A DNA stretch of 64,000 nucleotides from Streptomyces sp. NBC_01306 (GTDB lineage Bacteria > Actinomycetota > Actinomycetes > Streptomycetales > Streptomycetaceae): NCBI RefSeq assembly GCF_026340465.1, contig NZ_JAPEPC010000001.1:2421501-2485500 (forward strand), read 5' to 3'. The notes beneath the pieces were generated by a model that saw only the letters and a list, made by a program, of their open reading frames with translations, made no database searches and was not told the DNA's origin. Both the position numbers and the translations under genes were made by a program. Shown one piece after another: positions 50,982-60,015 of the stretch (its first letter is position 1; every line of letters begins with the position of its first letter).

Positions 50982-52351
50982 CGTCGACCGCCGCTCCTGA
51001 GATCAGCGCCCCCGGTACGCCCCGTACGACGCAGATCTTCTACGCCTCCACGCTGTACGGCGCCGCCACCCTGGCCGCCGCGCTCGACAGCGGCTGCTTC
51101 GACGCCGCCGACCGGCGGCTGCTGCTGGTCAGCAACAACGCGGCGATCCCGGAGACCACTCCCGCACTGGACGCGATGCCCGGCTTCGCGTCGCTGCGCG
51201 ACCGGTTCGACGGCGTGCTCTCCTGGAACGACACCATCGACCCGCTGCACCCGGGCGGCTGGTCCCCGCGCACCGACGACATCCCGCTGTGGGAACGGCA
51301 GTTGAGGCTGCTCTGGAACCTCGGTGACGACCGGATCGAGCTGGCGGTCGAGTCCGTCCAGGTCAACCCGGCGCAGGCGCTCGCCCTGCTCTTCCAGGAC
51401 GCGCCGGTCACGGTGTACGCGGACGGGCTGATGTCGTACGGCCCGACCCGCAACAAGATCGATCCGCTGATCGGCACCCGGATCCGGCGGCTGCTCCATC
51501 TGGATCTGGTGCCGGGCCTGAAGCCGCTGCTGCTCGCCGAGTTCGGGGTCGAGCCGGAGATCGTGCCGGATGCCGCCTTCCGCAAGGTCCTGGGCGAGCT
51601 GGCCGCGTCCGCGACGGGCCTGCCCGAGTGCGCGGAGCCGCCGGCGCTGCTGCTCGGCCAGTACCTCTCGGCACTGGAGATCCTCACTCCGCAGGAGGAG
51701 GAGGACCTCCATGTACGGATGCTGCGCGGGGCGGTCGCGCGCGGCCACCGCACAGTCGTGTTCAAGCCGCACCCGACGGCGCCGGCCCGCTGGTCGCGGC
51801 TACTGGAGCAGGAGGCGGAGCGGCTGGGCGCCGAACTGACCGTGGTGACCGAACCGTTGCTCGCCGAGACACTGTACGAACGGACGCGTCCGGCGCTGGT
51901 GGTCGGCTGCTTCTCCACCGCGCTGCTGACGGCGAGCGCCTTCTACGGGATCCCGGTCGCCCGCACCGGTACGGAGCTGCTGCTCGACCGGCTCGCCCCG
52001 TACCAGAACAGCAACCGTGTCCCGGTGACCGTCGTCGACGCGCTGCTGCCCGGTCTGGAGGAGCCCGGCGCCACGACCGGGACCGCGCCCGCCGGCGATC
52101 TGCCGGGGCTTGTCGCCGCCGTGGGCTTCGCGATGCAGCCGCAGTTGCGGCCCGATCTGCGGCCGGCGGCCGAGGCGTATCTGAGCCGCCATCTGGACGC
52201 CCACACCTGGCGCTACTTCAAGCGCCGCCGGCTGACCGTGCTGGGGCTGCCGGGCGCGCTGCCGGCCCAGCTCGCCTTCATCCCGCGCAACGCGACGGTA
52301 CGGCGGGTGGCCCGGCGGGCCCGTTCCCTCAAGAGAGTCGCGCTGGGATGA
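50978..52351 (+). CDS. Polysialyltransferase-family glycosyltransferase
   Basis: A 457-residue protein. It starts QIFYASTLYGAATLAAALDS, has VTVYADGLMSYGPTRNKIDP (the acidic-acidic-Gly motif area), VVFKPHPTAPARWSRLLEQE with the catalytic His-Pro motif, and VVGCFSTALLTASAFYGIPV with the Ser/Thr motif. These are the three landmarks of bacterial polysialyltransferases. A paralogous type is at 45098-46132. The GTG overlaps the GT2 stop, and its own stop overlaps the acyltransferase start. Confidence 0.85.
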   Translation: MTSTAAPEISAPGTPRTTQIFYASTLYGAATLAAALDSGCFDAADRRLLLVSNNAAIPETTPALDAMPGFASLRDRFDGVLSWNDTIDPLHPGGWSPRTDDIPLWERQLRLLWNLGDDRIELAVESVQVNPAQALALLFQDAPVTVYADGLMSYGPTRNKIDPLIGTRIRRLLHLDLVPGLKPLLLAEFGVEPEIVPDAAFRKVLGELAASATGLPECAEPPALLLGQYLSALEILTPQEEEDLHVRMLRGAVARGHRTVVFKPHPTAPARWSRLLEQEAERLGAELTVVTEPLLAETLYERTRPALVVGCFSTALLTASAFYGIPVARTGTELLLDRLAPYQNSNRVPVTVVDALLPGLEEPGATTGTAPAGDLPGLVAAVGFAMQPQLRPDLRPAAEAYLSRHLDAHTWRYFKRRRLTVLGLPGALPAQLAFIPRNATVRRVARRARSLKRVALG

Positions 52352-53610
52352 CGCCCGGTCCGGCCTCCGTGCCACTCCCCGCCGCTGTCCCGGCCGCCGT
52401 CTCCGCGCCGGGGTCCGCGGTGGCGTCCGCGGCAGTCCAGGACCAGGGACCGGGGTCCGCCGCCGCGCCCGGCTCCGGCGAAGCGCCGCTGCCGATACCC
52501 GCCGCGCGTACGGGCCATGGACGGCCCGTACGCGCGGGCGGCCGGCTGCGCGCGCTCGACGGTCTGCGGCTGGTCGCCGCCCTGATGGTCGCCGCGTACC
52601 ACTACGGCGGCCGGGACGGCGACATCAGCCGGGCCTGGGGCGGGTCGCCCCGCCACCAGTTCCCGACGCTCTCCGAGTGGTTCGCCTACGGCTGCCTCGG
52701 GGTCCAGATCTTCTTCGTCATCAGCGGTTTCGTGATCTGCATGAGCGGCTGGGGCCGGCCGCTGCGCTCCTTCTTCGCCTCGCGGGTCTCCCGCCTCTAC
52801 CCGGCGTACTGGGCGGCGATCGTGATCGTCACGGCGACGTTCGCGCTCCCCTGGGTCGCGTACCGGACGGTCTCGCCCAGCGACGCGCTGGTGAACCTCA
52901 CCATGCTCCAGCAGCCGGTCGGCGCCGACCGGGTCCTCGGTGTGTGCTGGACCCTCTGGGCCGAACTGCGCTTCTACGCGCTCTTCGCCCTCTGTGTGGT
53001 GCTGCCCGGCGCCAACCGGCAGCGCGTCCTCGTCTTCTGCGGGGTGTGGACCCTGGCCGCCGCGATCACCGACGCGGTGCACCAGCCGGTGCTGAGCATG
53101 GTGCTGATGCCGGAGTACGCGCCGTTCTTCATCGGCGGGATCGGTCTCTACCTCCTGCACCGCGACCGGCGGGACGTCATCGCCTGGGGCGTGACCGGCG
53201 TCAGCTGGGCGATCGGCCAGCACTACGCGGTCACCGGCCTGTGGCACCGGGCCGACCCGGCGTTCTTCTCCTACCGGCACACCGCGGTGATCGTCACCGT
53301 GGTCACGCTGGGCTTCGTGCTGGTCGGCGCGGTGGCACTCGGCTTCTTCCGCTGGGCCGACTGGCGCTGGCTGACGGTCGCCGGGGCACTGACGTACCCC
53401 TTCTATCTGGTGCACGAGCATCTGGGCTGGGTGGTGGTGGCCGTACTCCACCGGAAGCTGGGGATCCCCTCGTACGGGACGCTCGTCCTGACCGTCGCGC
53501 TGATGCTGGGGCTGGCCTGGCTGCTCAACCGCTACGTCGAGAACCGGCTGACGCCACTGCTGCGCGCCGCGCTGTCGAGGAGGGTTGCCGGTGCACCGGG
53601 GAGCCGGTGA
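52348..53610 (+). CDS. Acyltransferase 3 family membrane protein (OafA type)
   Basis: A 420-residue protein with about ten membrane segments. The N-terminal 60 residues are Ala/Pro/Gly-rich and cytoplasmic. LRALDGLRLVAALMVAAYHY carries the conserved R..D.LR and His; LGVQIFFVISGFVICMSGWG and FFASRVSRLYPAYWAAI are the typical family stretches. It O-acylates sugars of surface polymers. Coupled by a four-base overlap to the polysialyltransferase-like gene, so the nonulosonate polymer is its likely target. The 283-base gap after it has a 15-base palindrome (53682-53696) and no gene. Confidence 0.92.
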   Translation: MTPGPASVPLPAAVPAAVSAPGSAVASAAVQDQGPGSAAAPGSGEAPLPIPAARTGHGRPVRAGGRLRALDGLRLVAALMVAAYHYGGRDGDISRAWGGSPRHQFPTLSEWFAYGCLGVQIFFVISGFVICMSGWGRPLRSFFASRVSRLYPAYWAAIVIVTATFALPWVAYRTVSPSDALVNLTMLQQPVGADRVLGVCWTLWAELRFYALFALCVVLPGANRQRVLVFCGVWTLAAAITDAVHQPVLSMVLMPEYAPFFIGGIGLYLLHRDRRDVIAWGVTGVSWAIGQHYAVTGLWHRADPAFFSYRHTAVIVTVVTLGFVLVGAVALGFFRWADWRWLTVAGALTYPFYLVHEHLGWVVVAVLHRKLGIPSYGTLVLTVALMLGLAWLLNRYVENRLTPLLRAALSRRVAGAPGSR

Positions 53611-53893
53611 AGGCCAACCGGGCTGGGCCAACTACGTTGATGCGGAAGCCTGGTTGGCGGACAGCCCGGCGAGCCGACGTGGCGTCACGGTGACGCGAGC
53701 CGCGCCTTTACTTATCCGGGGGCACGGGTGAAACTGATACGCCTCGTACGGCCCGGCTCACGCGTGCCGCCCCACATCTCACCGCGCAAGCCATCGGTCC
53801 GTACGTGCACCAAGTAGGTACGGACTTACCCTGATACGCCCGTTCCGCGAGACGGTTCCCCACCCCGGCTCCACTGCCCCGGTGAGGACACCG

Positions 53894-54982
53894 ATGCGAC
53901 GCTCCACCCTGATCACCCGCGCTCTCGGCAGCGTGGCCCTGGCCTGCGCGGCAGTTGCCCTGGCTCTGGTCTTCGTACATTTCGACGCGCCTGCCCCGCG
54001 CTGGGACATCCTGTCGGCCCTCGGAGCGGCCGCCGTCGCCGCCGGGGGATGGGTGCTTGCCTGTCGCGCGGCACCTCGCTTCACCAGGGCGCGCTCAGCG
54101 GGACGGCCGTCCGCGGTGCCTCCGCTGCCGGGCCGGCTCCCGCTCCCCGCCCGGGACACGGGCCGTACGACAGGGGCGATCATCCTCCTGCTGACCCCGC
54201 TGTCGCTCGCCCGGCTGTCCGCCGGGGCCGGTGGTGTGCTCTCCGGGGTCGTGGTCCTCGTTGTCATCGTGGTGACCCTGAAGGCGCTCCTGTTCGCGCG
54301 CCGGCAGGTGAGCGAGGCCGAGACGCGCCGCAAGTTCCGGGTACTGACCGCTGACGCCGGCGGGGGCGAACTGCACGCCGCGCGGGTCCTGGTGGGGGAA
54401 CCCGTCCGGATGCGTTTCCTGAATCGGGGCGACAGGCCGGGCGAGCAGGACGTCACGCAGTACCACTGGCTCGTCCTCCGCGACGGCGGACACGAGTTCA
54501 GGTTGTCCGGTCCTCCCGAGGAGGTCGGCCGGGCGGCCGTGCGCTTCGCAGGCCAGGAAGGGTGGATCTGCTGGCCGCGGCGGTGGAAGCTGATCGAGGG
54601 GGAACTCCCCGCGGCGTTCGTCGCGGACAGCGGAGAGGTGTTCATGGGCCTCGCGGATCCGGACGAGGCACGCCGGTATCTGACCGCCACCCAGCCGCTC
54701 CGTGCCGACCGCACCGTCCGGCGGCTGCCCCGTACCGCCAAGTTCTCCGCGCCTGTGCACGCCCGGATCCTCGGCGGCGCCCTGCTGGCCGCGCTGATTG
54801 TCTCCCCCGTCCTCTACTGGGGCCCCGCCCATCTGCCCGGCGTGGTCGACTGGCTCCTCTGCACGCTGGCTGCGGTGGCGGTCGGCATATCCGCTCTGAA
54901 GGGCACCGGAGCAGCGAACCAGGCCCTCCCGGACGGACCGTCCTGGACGGTGAGCGAGGAGTCGGATCCGTCGATCGCCTGA
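53894..54982 (+). CDS. Membrane protein of unknown function
   Basis: A 362-residue protein with hydrophobic segments near residues 12-30, 38-55, 98-135 (two) and 290-335 (two) and a soluble middle (about 145-275) that has no family I recognise (VRMRFLNRGDRPGEQDVTQY, FAGQEGWICWPRRWKLIEGE). ATG 53894 has GAGG at 6 bases; GTG 53882 is possible. No operon partner: it stands alone between the acyltransferase and the convergent tetR. Confidence 0.72.
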   Translation: MRRSTLITRALGSVALACAAVALALVFVHFDAPAPRWDILSALGAAAVAAGGWVLACRAAPRFTRARSAGRPSAVPPLPGRLPLPARDTGRTTGAIILLLTPLSLARLSAGAGGVLSGVVVLVVIVVTLKALLFARRQVSEAETRRKFRVLTADAGGGELHAARVLVGEPVRMRFLNRGDRPGEQDVTQYHWLVLRDGGHEFRLSGPPEEVGRAAVRFAGQEGWICWPRRWKLIEGELPAAFVADSGEVFMGLADPDEARRYLTATQPLRADRTVRRLPRTAKFSAPVHARILGGALLAALIVSPVLYWGPAHLPGVVDWLLCTLAAVAVGISALKGTGAANQALPDGPSWTVSEESDPSIA

Positions 54983-55034
54983 GCCGGAGTGCGACAGCCG
55001 GCGCGTGGCGGTGAGTGCGACAGCGGGTTCGCTC

Positions 55035-55697
55035 TCAGCCGCCGTCCGGCCGGTACGTCGCCTCGATGCCCGCGACGATCAGCCGCAGCCCCTCCTCGAA
55101 GCGCCGGTCGTAGTCGGTGAAGATCTCCCAGCCCGCCGCCGCGGTGAGCGGGTAGTCGGCGAACAGCTGGGCGCGCTCCGCCATCTCGTATCCCTCGCGG
55201 CGCTCGTCCGGCATCGGCTGGACGCCCTGCTCCTCGATGACGAAACCCACCGTGTACGAGTACGCCGTGGTCCCGGCCCGGACCGCCTGCGCCAGGCCGA
55301 ACCCGCGGGAGGTCATCTCGCCCAGATGCCGCTCCATCGACTCCGCGTGGTCGGTGCCGGTGAACCGGGCGCCGCTGTAGACCCTGGCGCCGTCGCGGTG
55401 GCGCAGCAGCATGGCGCGCAGGGCGCGGTTGTGGGCCAGCAGCCCGTCCTGCCAACTGCGGCCCGCCGCCCGGGGACCCGTATCCGGCAGATCCTCGGCG
55501 ATCATCCGCCGGTACATCAGCGTCGCCATCTCGTCGAGCAGCGACTGCTTGTCCTTGAAGTGCCAGTAGAGCGCCGGCGCCTTGACGTCCAGCTCCTTGG
55601 CGATGGCACGCAGCGACAGACCGTCGAGCCCCACCTCGTTCAGCAGCCGCAGCGCCGTTTCCGCGACGCGCGCGCGATCGATCTTCGTCGTTCCCAC
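55035..55697 (-). CDS. TetR-family regulator with TetR_C-type ligand domain
   Basis: A 220-residue repressor. The helix-turn-helix is VAETALRLLNEVGLDGLSLR followed by IAKELDVKAPALYWHFKDKQ, the sequence type of true tetracycline-repressor-like proteins, and the C-terminal domain (YSYTVGFVIEEQGVQ) fits TetR_C. GTG 55697. It diverges from an FAD monooxygenase with only 38 bases between starts. Two identical palindromes lie at and beyond its start, so it likely represses both genes. Confidence 0.95.
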   Translation of the reverse strand: MGTTKIDRARVAETALRLLNEVGLDGLSLRAIAKELDVKAPALYWHFKDKQSLLDEMATLMYRRMIAEDLPDTGPRAAGRSWQDGLLAHNRALRAMLLRHRDGARVYSGARFTGTDHAESMERHLGEMTSRGFGLAQAVRAGTTAYSYTVGFVIEEQGVQPMPDERREGYEMAERAQLFADYPLTAAAGWEIFTDYDRRFEEGLRLIVAGIEATYRPDGG

Positions 55698-55706
55698 CTT
55701 GACAAT

Positions 55707-55719
55707 TTAACAGCGTTAA
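55707..55719. promoter_or_regulatory. TetR operator 1 (TTAACAGCGTTAA)
   Basis: A palindrome with 5-base arms and AGC in the centre, in the intergenic gap, 10 bases before the tetR start codon. Identical to operator 2, 36 bases away. Confidence 0.85.
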
Positions 55720-55735
55720 GGGCACTCTCGAAACC

Positions 55736-57163
55736 ATGGAACTTAACAGCGTTAAGGAACCTGGCGGACTGACCGGCGCACGGGCCGATGTGCTGATCGT
55801 CGGCGCGGGTCCCACCGGGCTCGCGCTGGCCACCGATCTGGCCAGGCGCGGAGTGCGTACGACCGTGATCGAGAAGGCGGACCGGCTCTTCCCCGGCTCC
55901 CGGGGCAAGGGCCTCCAGCCCCGCACCCTTGAGGTCTTCGACGACCTCGGCGTGATCGGCGAGGTGCTGGCTTCGAGTGCGCCGGCCCCGGTCCAGATGA
56001 TCTGGCAGGACGGCGAGCGGCAGGGCGAGCACCATATGTTCGACCCGGTCGAGACGACCACGGCGGCGCCGTACGCGGGCACGCCGCGCATCATGCCGCA
56101 GTGGCGCACCCAGGAGATCCTCTCCGCGCGACTGACCGGTCTTGGCGGCGAGGTCTCGTTCGGCAGCGCTCTGACGTCCCTCACCCAGGACACGTCCGGA
56201 GTGACCGCGACACTCTCCACCGGCGCCACCGTCCGCGCGGCGTACGCGGTCGCGGCCGACGGCGGCCGCAGCACGGTACGCGCCGCGCTCTCCATCGCGA
56301 TGACCGGCGAGTCCGTCGACCCCTCGTCCATGCTGGTCGCCGATGTGCGCGTCCCGGCCCTGGACCGGCTCAACTGGCATGTTTTCCCGGGCGACGCGGG
56401 CTTCCTGGTGCTCTGCCCACTGCCCGGCACCGAGGACTTCCAGCTGGTCGCGCGCTTCCCGGACGGGGAACGCCCCGACCTCTCCGCCGACGGCGTACGC
56501 GCTCTGATCGCCGCCCGTACGCATCTCGACGCGGCCGATGTCACCGAGGTGCTCTGGTCGTCGGACTTCCGGCCGCGTGCGGCCCTCGCCGACCGGTTCC
56601 GCGCGGGCCGCGTCTTCCTGGCGGGCGATGCCGCCCATGTCCACTCGCCGGCCGGCGGCCAGGGACTCAACACCAGCATCCAGGACGCGTACAACCTGGG
56701 GTGGAAGCTCGGCCGGGTGCTGCGCGACGGAGCTCCCGAGTCACTGCTCGACTCGTACGAGGCGGAGCGGCGCCCCAACGCGGCCGAGATGCTGGGCCTC
56801 TCCACCCGGGTCCACCGCGGCGAGCAGCGACGCGGCTCCGCCACCCAGCAACTGGGCATCGGCTACCGCGGCGGGCCGCTGTCCGAGGGCGCCGCGGGCG
56901 CGCTGGAGGCGGGCGACCGCGCACCCGACGGACCGCTCGACGGCGGGCGGCTCTTCGACGCCTTCCGCGGCCCGCACTTCACGCTGCTCGCGGTGGCCAC
57001 CGACGCGGAACTGCCACCGCTGGACCCCGGTGCGGTCCATGTCCACCGGCTCGACGCCTACGAGCCGTACGGCAAGGGGCTGTTCCTCGTCCGGCCCGAC
57101 GGATACATCGGCTGGGCCGGCGACGACGCCACCGGGCTGACCGGCTACCTCACACGCTGCTGA
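55736..57163 (+). CDS. FAD-dependent aromatic monooxygenase (PHBH family)
   Basis: A 475-residue flavoprotein hydroxylase. Motifs: dinucleotide-binding ADVLIVGAGPTGLALATDLA, the DG motif VAADGGRSTVRAAL, and FLAGDAAHVHSPAGGQGLNT for the flavin ribityl chain. The family includes polyketide tailoring hydroxylases and antibiotic-inactivating TetX/Rox-like enzymes; the neighbouring TetR_C regulator suggests response to an aromatic drug or metabolite, by inference. The start ATG 55736 is followed by operator 2 within codons 3-7. The 3' end overlaps the convergent leuE-type gene by 14 bases. Confidence 0.92.
   Translation: MELNSVKEPGGLTGARADVLIVGAGPTGLALATDLARRGVRTTVIEKADRLFPGSRGKGLQPRTLEVFDDLGVIGEVLASSAPAPVQMIWQDGERQGEHHMFDPVETTTAAPYAGTPRIMPQWRTQEILSARLTGLGGEVSFGSALTSLTQDTSGVTATLSTGATVRAAYAVAADGGRSTVRAALSIAMTGESVDPSSMLVADVRVPALDRLNWHVFPGDAGFLVLCPLPGTEDFQLVARFPDGERPDLSADGVRALIAARTHLDAADVTEVLWSSDFRPRAALADRFRAGRVFLAGDAAHVHSPAGGQGLNTSIQDAYNLGWKLGRVLRDGAPESLLDSYEAERRPNAAEMLGLSTRVHRGEQRRGSATQQLGIGYRGGPLSEGAAGALEAGDRAPDGPLDGGRLFDAFRGPHFTLLAVATDAELPPLDPGAVHVHRLDAYEPYGKGLFLVRPDGYIGWAGDDATGLTGYLTRC
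55743..55755. promoter_or_regulatory. TetR operator 2, inside the monooxygenase reading frame
   Basis: Second exact copy of TTAACAGCGTTAA, covering codons 3-7 of the monooxygenase gene. A protein bound here would block transcription just after initiation, and the site fixes part of the protein N-terminus (LNSVK). Confidence 0.85.
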
Positions 57164-57818
57164 GCGAGAGCTTCACCGCGAAACCCAGGAAGAGCGCGCC
57201 CGCCGCCGTCGTCACGCCGGCGGAGAGACGCCTGCGGCGGCGGAAGGCGGCGGCCAGGCGGGTGCCGCCGAATATCAGCAGGGTGAGGTAGAGGAAGCTC
57301 GCCAGCTGCGCCAGCCCGCCGAGCACCACGAAGGAGAGTGCCGGGTAGGCGTAGTGCCGGTCGACGAACTGCACGAAGAAGGAGATGAAGAAGAGAATCG
57401 CCTTCGGGTTGAACAGGCTGACCACCAGGGCCCTGCGGTACGGCCGCTCCGCCGCGGCCGCCGGCTCGTCGGTGGTCTCCGCGGCCCCCTCGCTCTGCTC
57501 GCTCCGGTCGTTCCGGTCGCGCCAGAGCGCGCGGGCCGTGCGGACCATGCCGAACGCCAGATACGTGAGGTAACCGGCGCCCGCGTACTTCACCAGGCCG
57601 AACAGCAGCGGGTTGGCCTGGAGCAGCGAGGCGACTCCCGCGGCGGAGAGTGTCATCAGCACGGTGTCCCCGCAGAACACCCCGGCAGCCGCCGTGTATC
57701 CGGTGCGGACGCCGCGCCGGGCGGCAACCGAGAGCACATACAGCGAGTTGGGGCCCGGCAGCAGAATGATCAGCGCCAGGCCGGCGAGGTAGGTGGGGAG
57801 ATCCGTGACACCGAGCAT
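57150..57818 (-). CDS. LysE-family amino acid exporter (LeuE-like)
   Basis: A 222-residue membrane protein with six hydrophobic segments. The start LTYLAGLA-type (LPTYLAGLALIILLPGPNSL) has the family motif PGPNxxYV, then AARRGVRTGYTAAAGVFCGD, and VVSLFNPKAILFFISFFVQF, the conserved NPK segment after TM3. ATG 57818. Exports amino acids such as leucine or related compounds; specificity unknown. An acidic Ser/Glu-rich loop lies at about residues 100-125. Confidence 0.93.
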   Translation of the reverse strand: MLGVTDLPTYLAGLALIILLPGPNSLYVLSVAARRGVRTGYTAAAGVFCGDTVLMTLSAAGVASLLQANPLLFGLVKYAGAGYLTYLAFGMVRTARALWRDRNDRSEQSEGAAETTDEPAAAAERPYRRALVVSLFNPKAILFFISFFVQFVDRHYAYPALSFVVLGGLAQLASFLYLTLLIFGGTRLAAAFRRRRRLSAGVTTAAGALFLGFAVKLSLSSV

Positions 57819-57900
57819 GAACCGAGTCTCGCACGCGGGTACGACAGCCCGGGAGTGACCCTCAGCACCCCGGGCCGCCTCGCCAACTGAGGAGGGGCCC

Positions 57901-58005
57901 CGACAGCTCAGAAGGCATCGGCAGCTCAGGAGGCATCGGCAGTTCAGAAGGCCCGGCATTTCAGGGGCATCGACAGTTCAGGAGCATCGGCAGTTCAGAA
58001 GGCGT
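57901..58005. repeat. Six tandem 17-18-bp units spanning the mutase stop codon
   Basis: Units start at 57901, 57919, 57937, 57954, 57971 and 57988 with core CGGCAGTTCAG. The last unit includes the mutase gene's end and stop, so the array looks like repeated duplication of that 3' end. Confidence 0.85.
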
Positions 58006-59593
58006 CGACCGGCACGTACGTCCCCCACACGTCCCGGAGCGCGTCGCAGACCTCGCCGACCGTGGCCCGTGCCCGCAGCGCGTCCTTCATCGGGTACAGG
58101 ACGTTGTCCGTGCCCCCGGCCGCCTGCTTCAGCGCGGCGAGCGCCGCGTCCACGGCCGGCTGGTCGCGGTCGGCGCGCAGCGCGGCCAGCCGGGCCGCCT
58201 GCTGGGCCTCGATGGACGGGTCGACGCGCAGCGGTTCGTACGGTTCCTCGGTGTCGAGCCGGTAGCGGTTGACGCCGACCACGACCCGTTCGCCGCTGTC
58301 GGTCTCCTGCGCGATCCGGTAGGCGCTGCGCTCGATCTCGCTCTTCTGGAAGCCGTTCTCGATAGCGTTCACCGCGCCGCCCAGGTCCTCGACCCGTTCC
58401 ATCAGTGCGAGGGCCGCCGCTTCCACGTCGTCGGTCATCGCCTCCATCACGTACGAGCCGGCGAAGGGGTCGACGGTGGCGGTGACATCGGTCTCGTACG
58501 CGAGGACCTGCTGGGTGCGCAGGGCCAGCCGGGCGGACTTGTCGGTGGGCAGGGCGATGGCCTCGTCGAAGGAGTTGGTGTGCAGCGACTGCGTACCGCC
58601 GAGCACCGCGGCGAGCCCCTGGACGGCGACGCGCACCAGGTTGACCTCGGGCTGCTGGGCGGTGAGCTGGACGCCCGCGGTCTGCGTGTGGAAGCGCAGC
58701 ATCAGCGATTTGGGGTTCTGCGCGCCGAACTCCTCGCGCATCACCCCGGCCCAGATCCTGCGTGCCGCACGGAACTTGGCGACCTCTTCGAGAATCGTCG
58801 TGCGGGAGACGAAGAAGAAGGAGAGGCGGGGTGCGAAGTCGTCCACGTCCATCCCGGCGGCGACGGCGGTCCGTACGTACTCGATGCCGTCGGCGAGCGT
58901 GAACGCGATCTCCTGCGCGGGCGAGGCCCCCGCCTCCGCCATGTGGTACCCGGAGATGGAGATGGTGTTCCAGCGGGGGATCTCGGCCCGGCAGTACTTG
59001 AAGATGTCCGCGGTCAGCCGCAGTGAGGGCTTGGGCGGGAAGATGTACGTCCCGCGCGCGATGTACTCCTTCAGGACGTCGTTCTGGATGGTCCCGGTCA
59101 GCCGGTCGGCGGCTACGCCCTGTTCCTCGCCGACCAGTTGGTACATCAGCAGGAGCAGCGCCGCCGGGGCGTTGATCGTCATCGATGTGGAGACCTGGTC
59201 CAGCGGGATCCCGCCGAACAGCACCCGCATGTCGTCGACCGAGTCGATCGCGACCCCGACCTTCCCGACCTCGCCGGACGCGATCTCCGCGTCGCTGTCG
59301 TGGCCCATCTGCGTCGGCAGGTCGAACGCGACGGACAGCCCGGTCGTTCCGTGCGCGATGAGCTGCTGGTAACGGGCGTTGGACTCGGTGGCCGTACCGA
59401 AACCGGCGTACTGGCGCATGGTCCACGGCCGGCCCGTGTACATCGACGGATACACACCCCGGGTGAAGGGGTACGCGCCGGGCTCGCCCAGCTTCTCGGC
59501 CGGATCCCAGCCGTCCTGCGCTTCGGGGCCGTACACGGGCTCGATCGGAAGTCCGCTCTCGGTGAGCCGGTCGCCGCCGGTTTCGTGTGCCAT
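57995..59593 (-). CDS. Acyl-CoA mutase large subunit, methylmalonyl-CoA mutase type
   Basis: A 532-residue TIM-barrel mutase. It has [56 protein letters not shown] and [16 protein letters not shown]. In the P. shermanii numbering, Tyr75, Met78, Arg82, Tyr89 and Arg207 are all kept; isobutyryl-CoA mutase has Phe and Gln at the last two, so methylmalonyl-CoA-like specificity is favoured. The C-terminal cobalamin-binding domain is absent, so a separate small subunit must supply it; none is in this window. ATG 59593. Confidence 0.92.
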   Translation of the reverse strand: MAHETGGDRLTESGLPIEPVYGPEAQDGWDPAEKLGEPGAYPFTRGVYPSMYTGRPWTMRQYAGFGTATESNARYQQLIAHGTTGLSVAFDLPTQMGHDSDAEIASGEVGKVGVAIDSVDDMRVLFGGIPLDQVSTSMTINAPAALLLLMYQLVGEEQGVAADRLTGTIQNDVLKEYIARGTYIFPPKPSLRLTADIFKYCRAEIPRWNTISISGYHMAEAGASPAQEIAFTLADGIEYVRTAVAAGMDVDDFAPRLSFFFVSRTTILEEVAKFRAARRIWAGVMREEFGAQNPKSLMLRFHTQTAGVQLTAQQPEVNLVRVAVQGLAAVLGGTQSLHTNSFDEAIALPTDKSARLALRTQQVLAYETDVTATVDPFAGSYVMEAMTDDVEAAALALMERVEDLGGAVNAIENGFQKSEIERSAYRIAQETDSGERVVVGVNRYRLDTEEPYEPLRVDPSIEAQQAARLAALRADRDQPAVDAALAALKQAAGGTDNVLYPMKDALRARATVGEVCDALRDVWGTYVPVDAF

Positions 59594-60015
59594 CTGCTGC
59601 TGCCTCCCGCGTGGAAAGGTTGCCCACCAGAAAAGCCACCCGCCATGAACCGGCACGAAGGCGACCTGGCAGTAAGTCCGACCCCCGCGACGGACTGTAG
59701 CGGTGGGCGTGGCGCGGGTGGAGACGCACACGCTGGGACCGCGCGCACAGCATTGGCTTTCGCGACGCCCGGAGGGGAAACACGCGGATCCCGGTGGGGG
59801 GGGTTGGGGCGGCACGAGAGCCCCGGGAGGGACGGGAGGGATTGGGGGCGCGGGTGGGTCCGGGGGAACGTAACCCACCCGCGCCGGGTGCGCGGAGCCG
59901 CAGGTACGGGGGGAACCCCGGCTCACACGCGGCCGATGACCAGTCGGCTCACTCTCTACTGCGCCGGGCCCCCGGAAAGTGTCACACCTGCGGATCGAAC
60001 CCAGTGGCGGAGCAC
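59594..60015. other. Gene-free G-rich region upstream of the mutase
   Basis: I see no convincing gene between the mutase start and the repeat array. From 59794 to 59876 the plus strand is very G-rich; GGGAGGGACGGGAGGG (59825-59840) is a complete G-quadruplex pattern and more G-runs follow. Confidence 0.7.
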
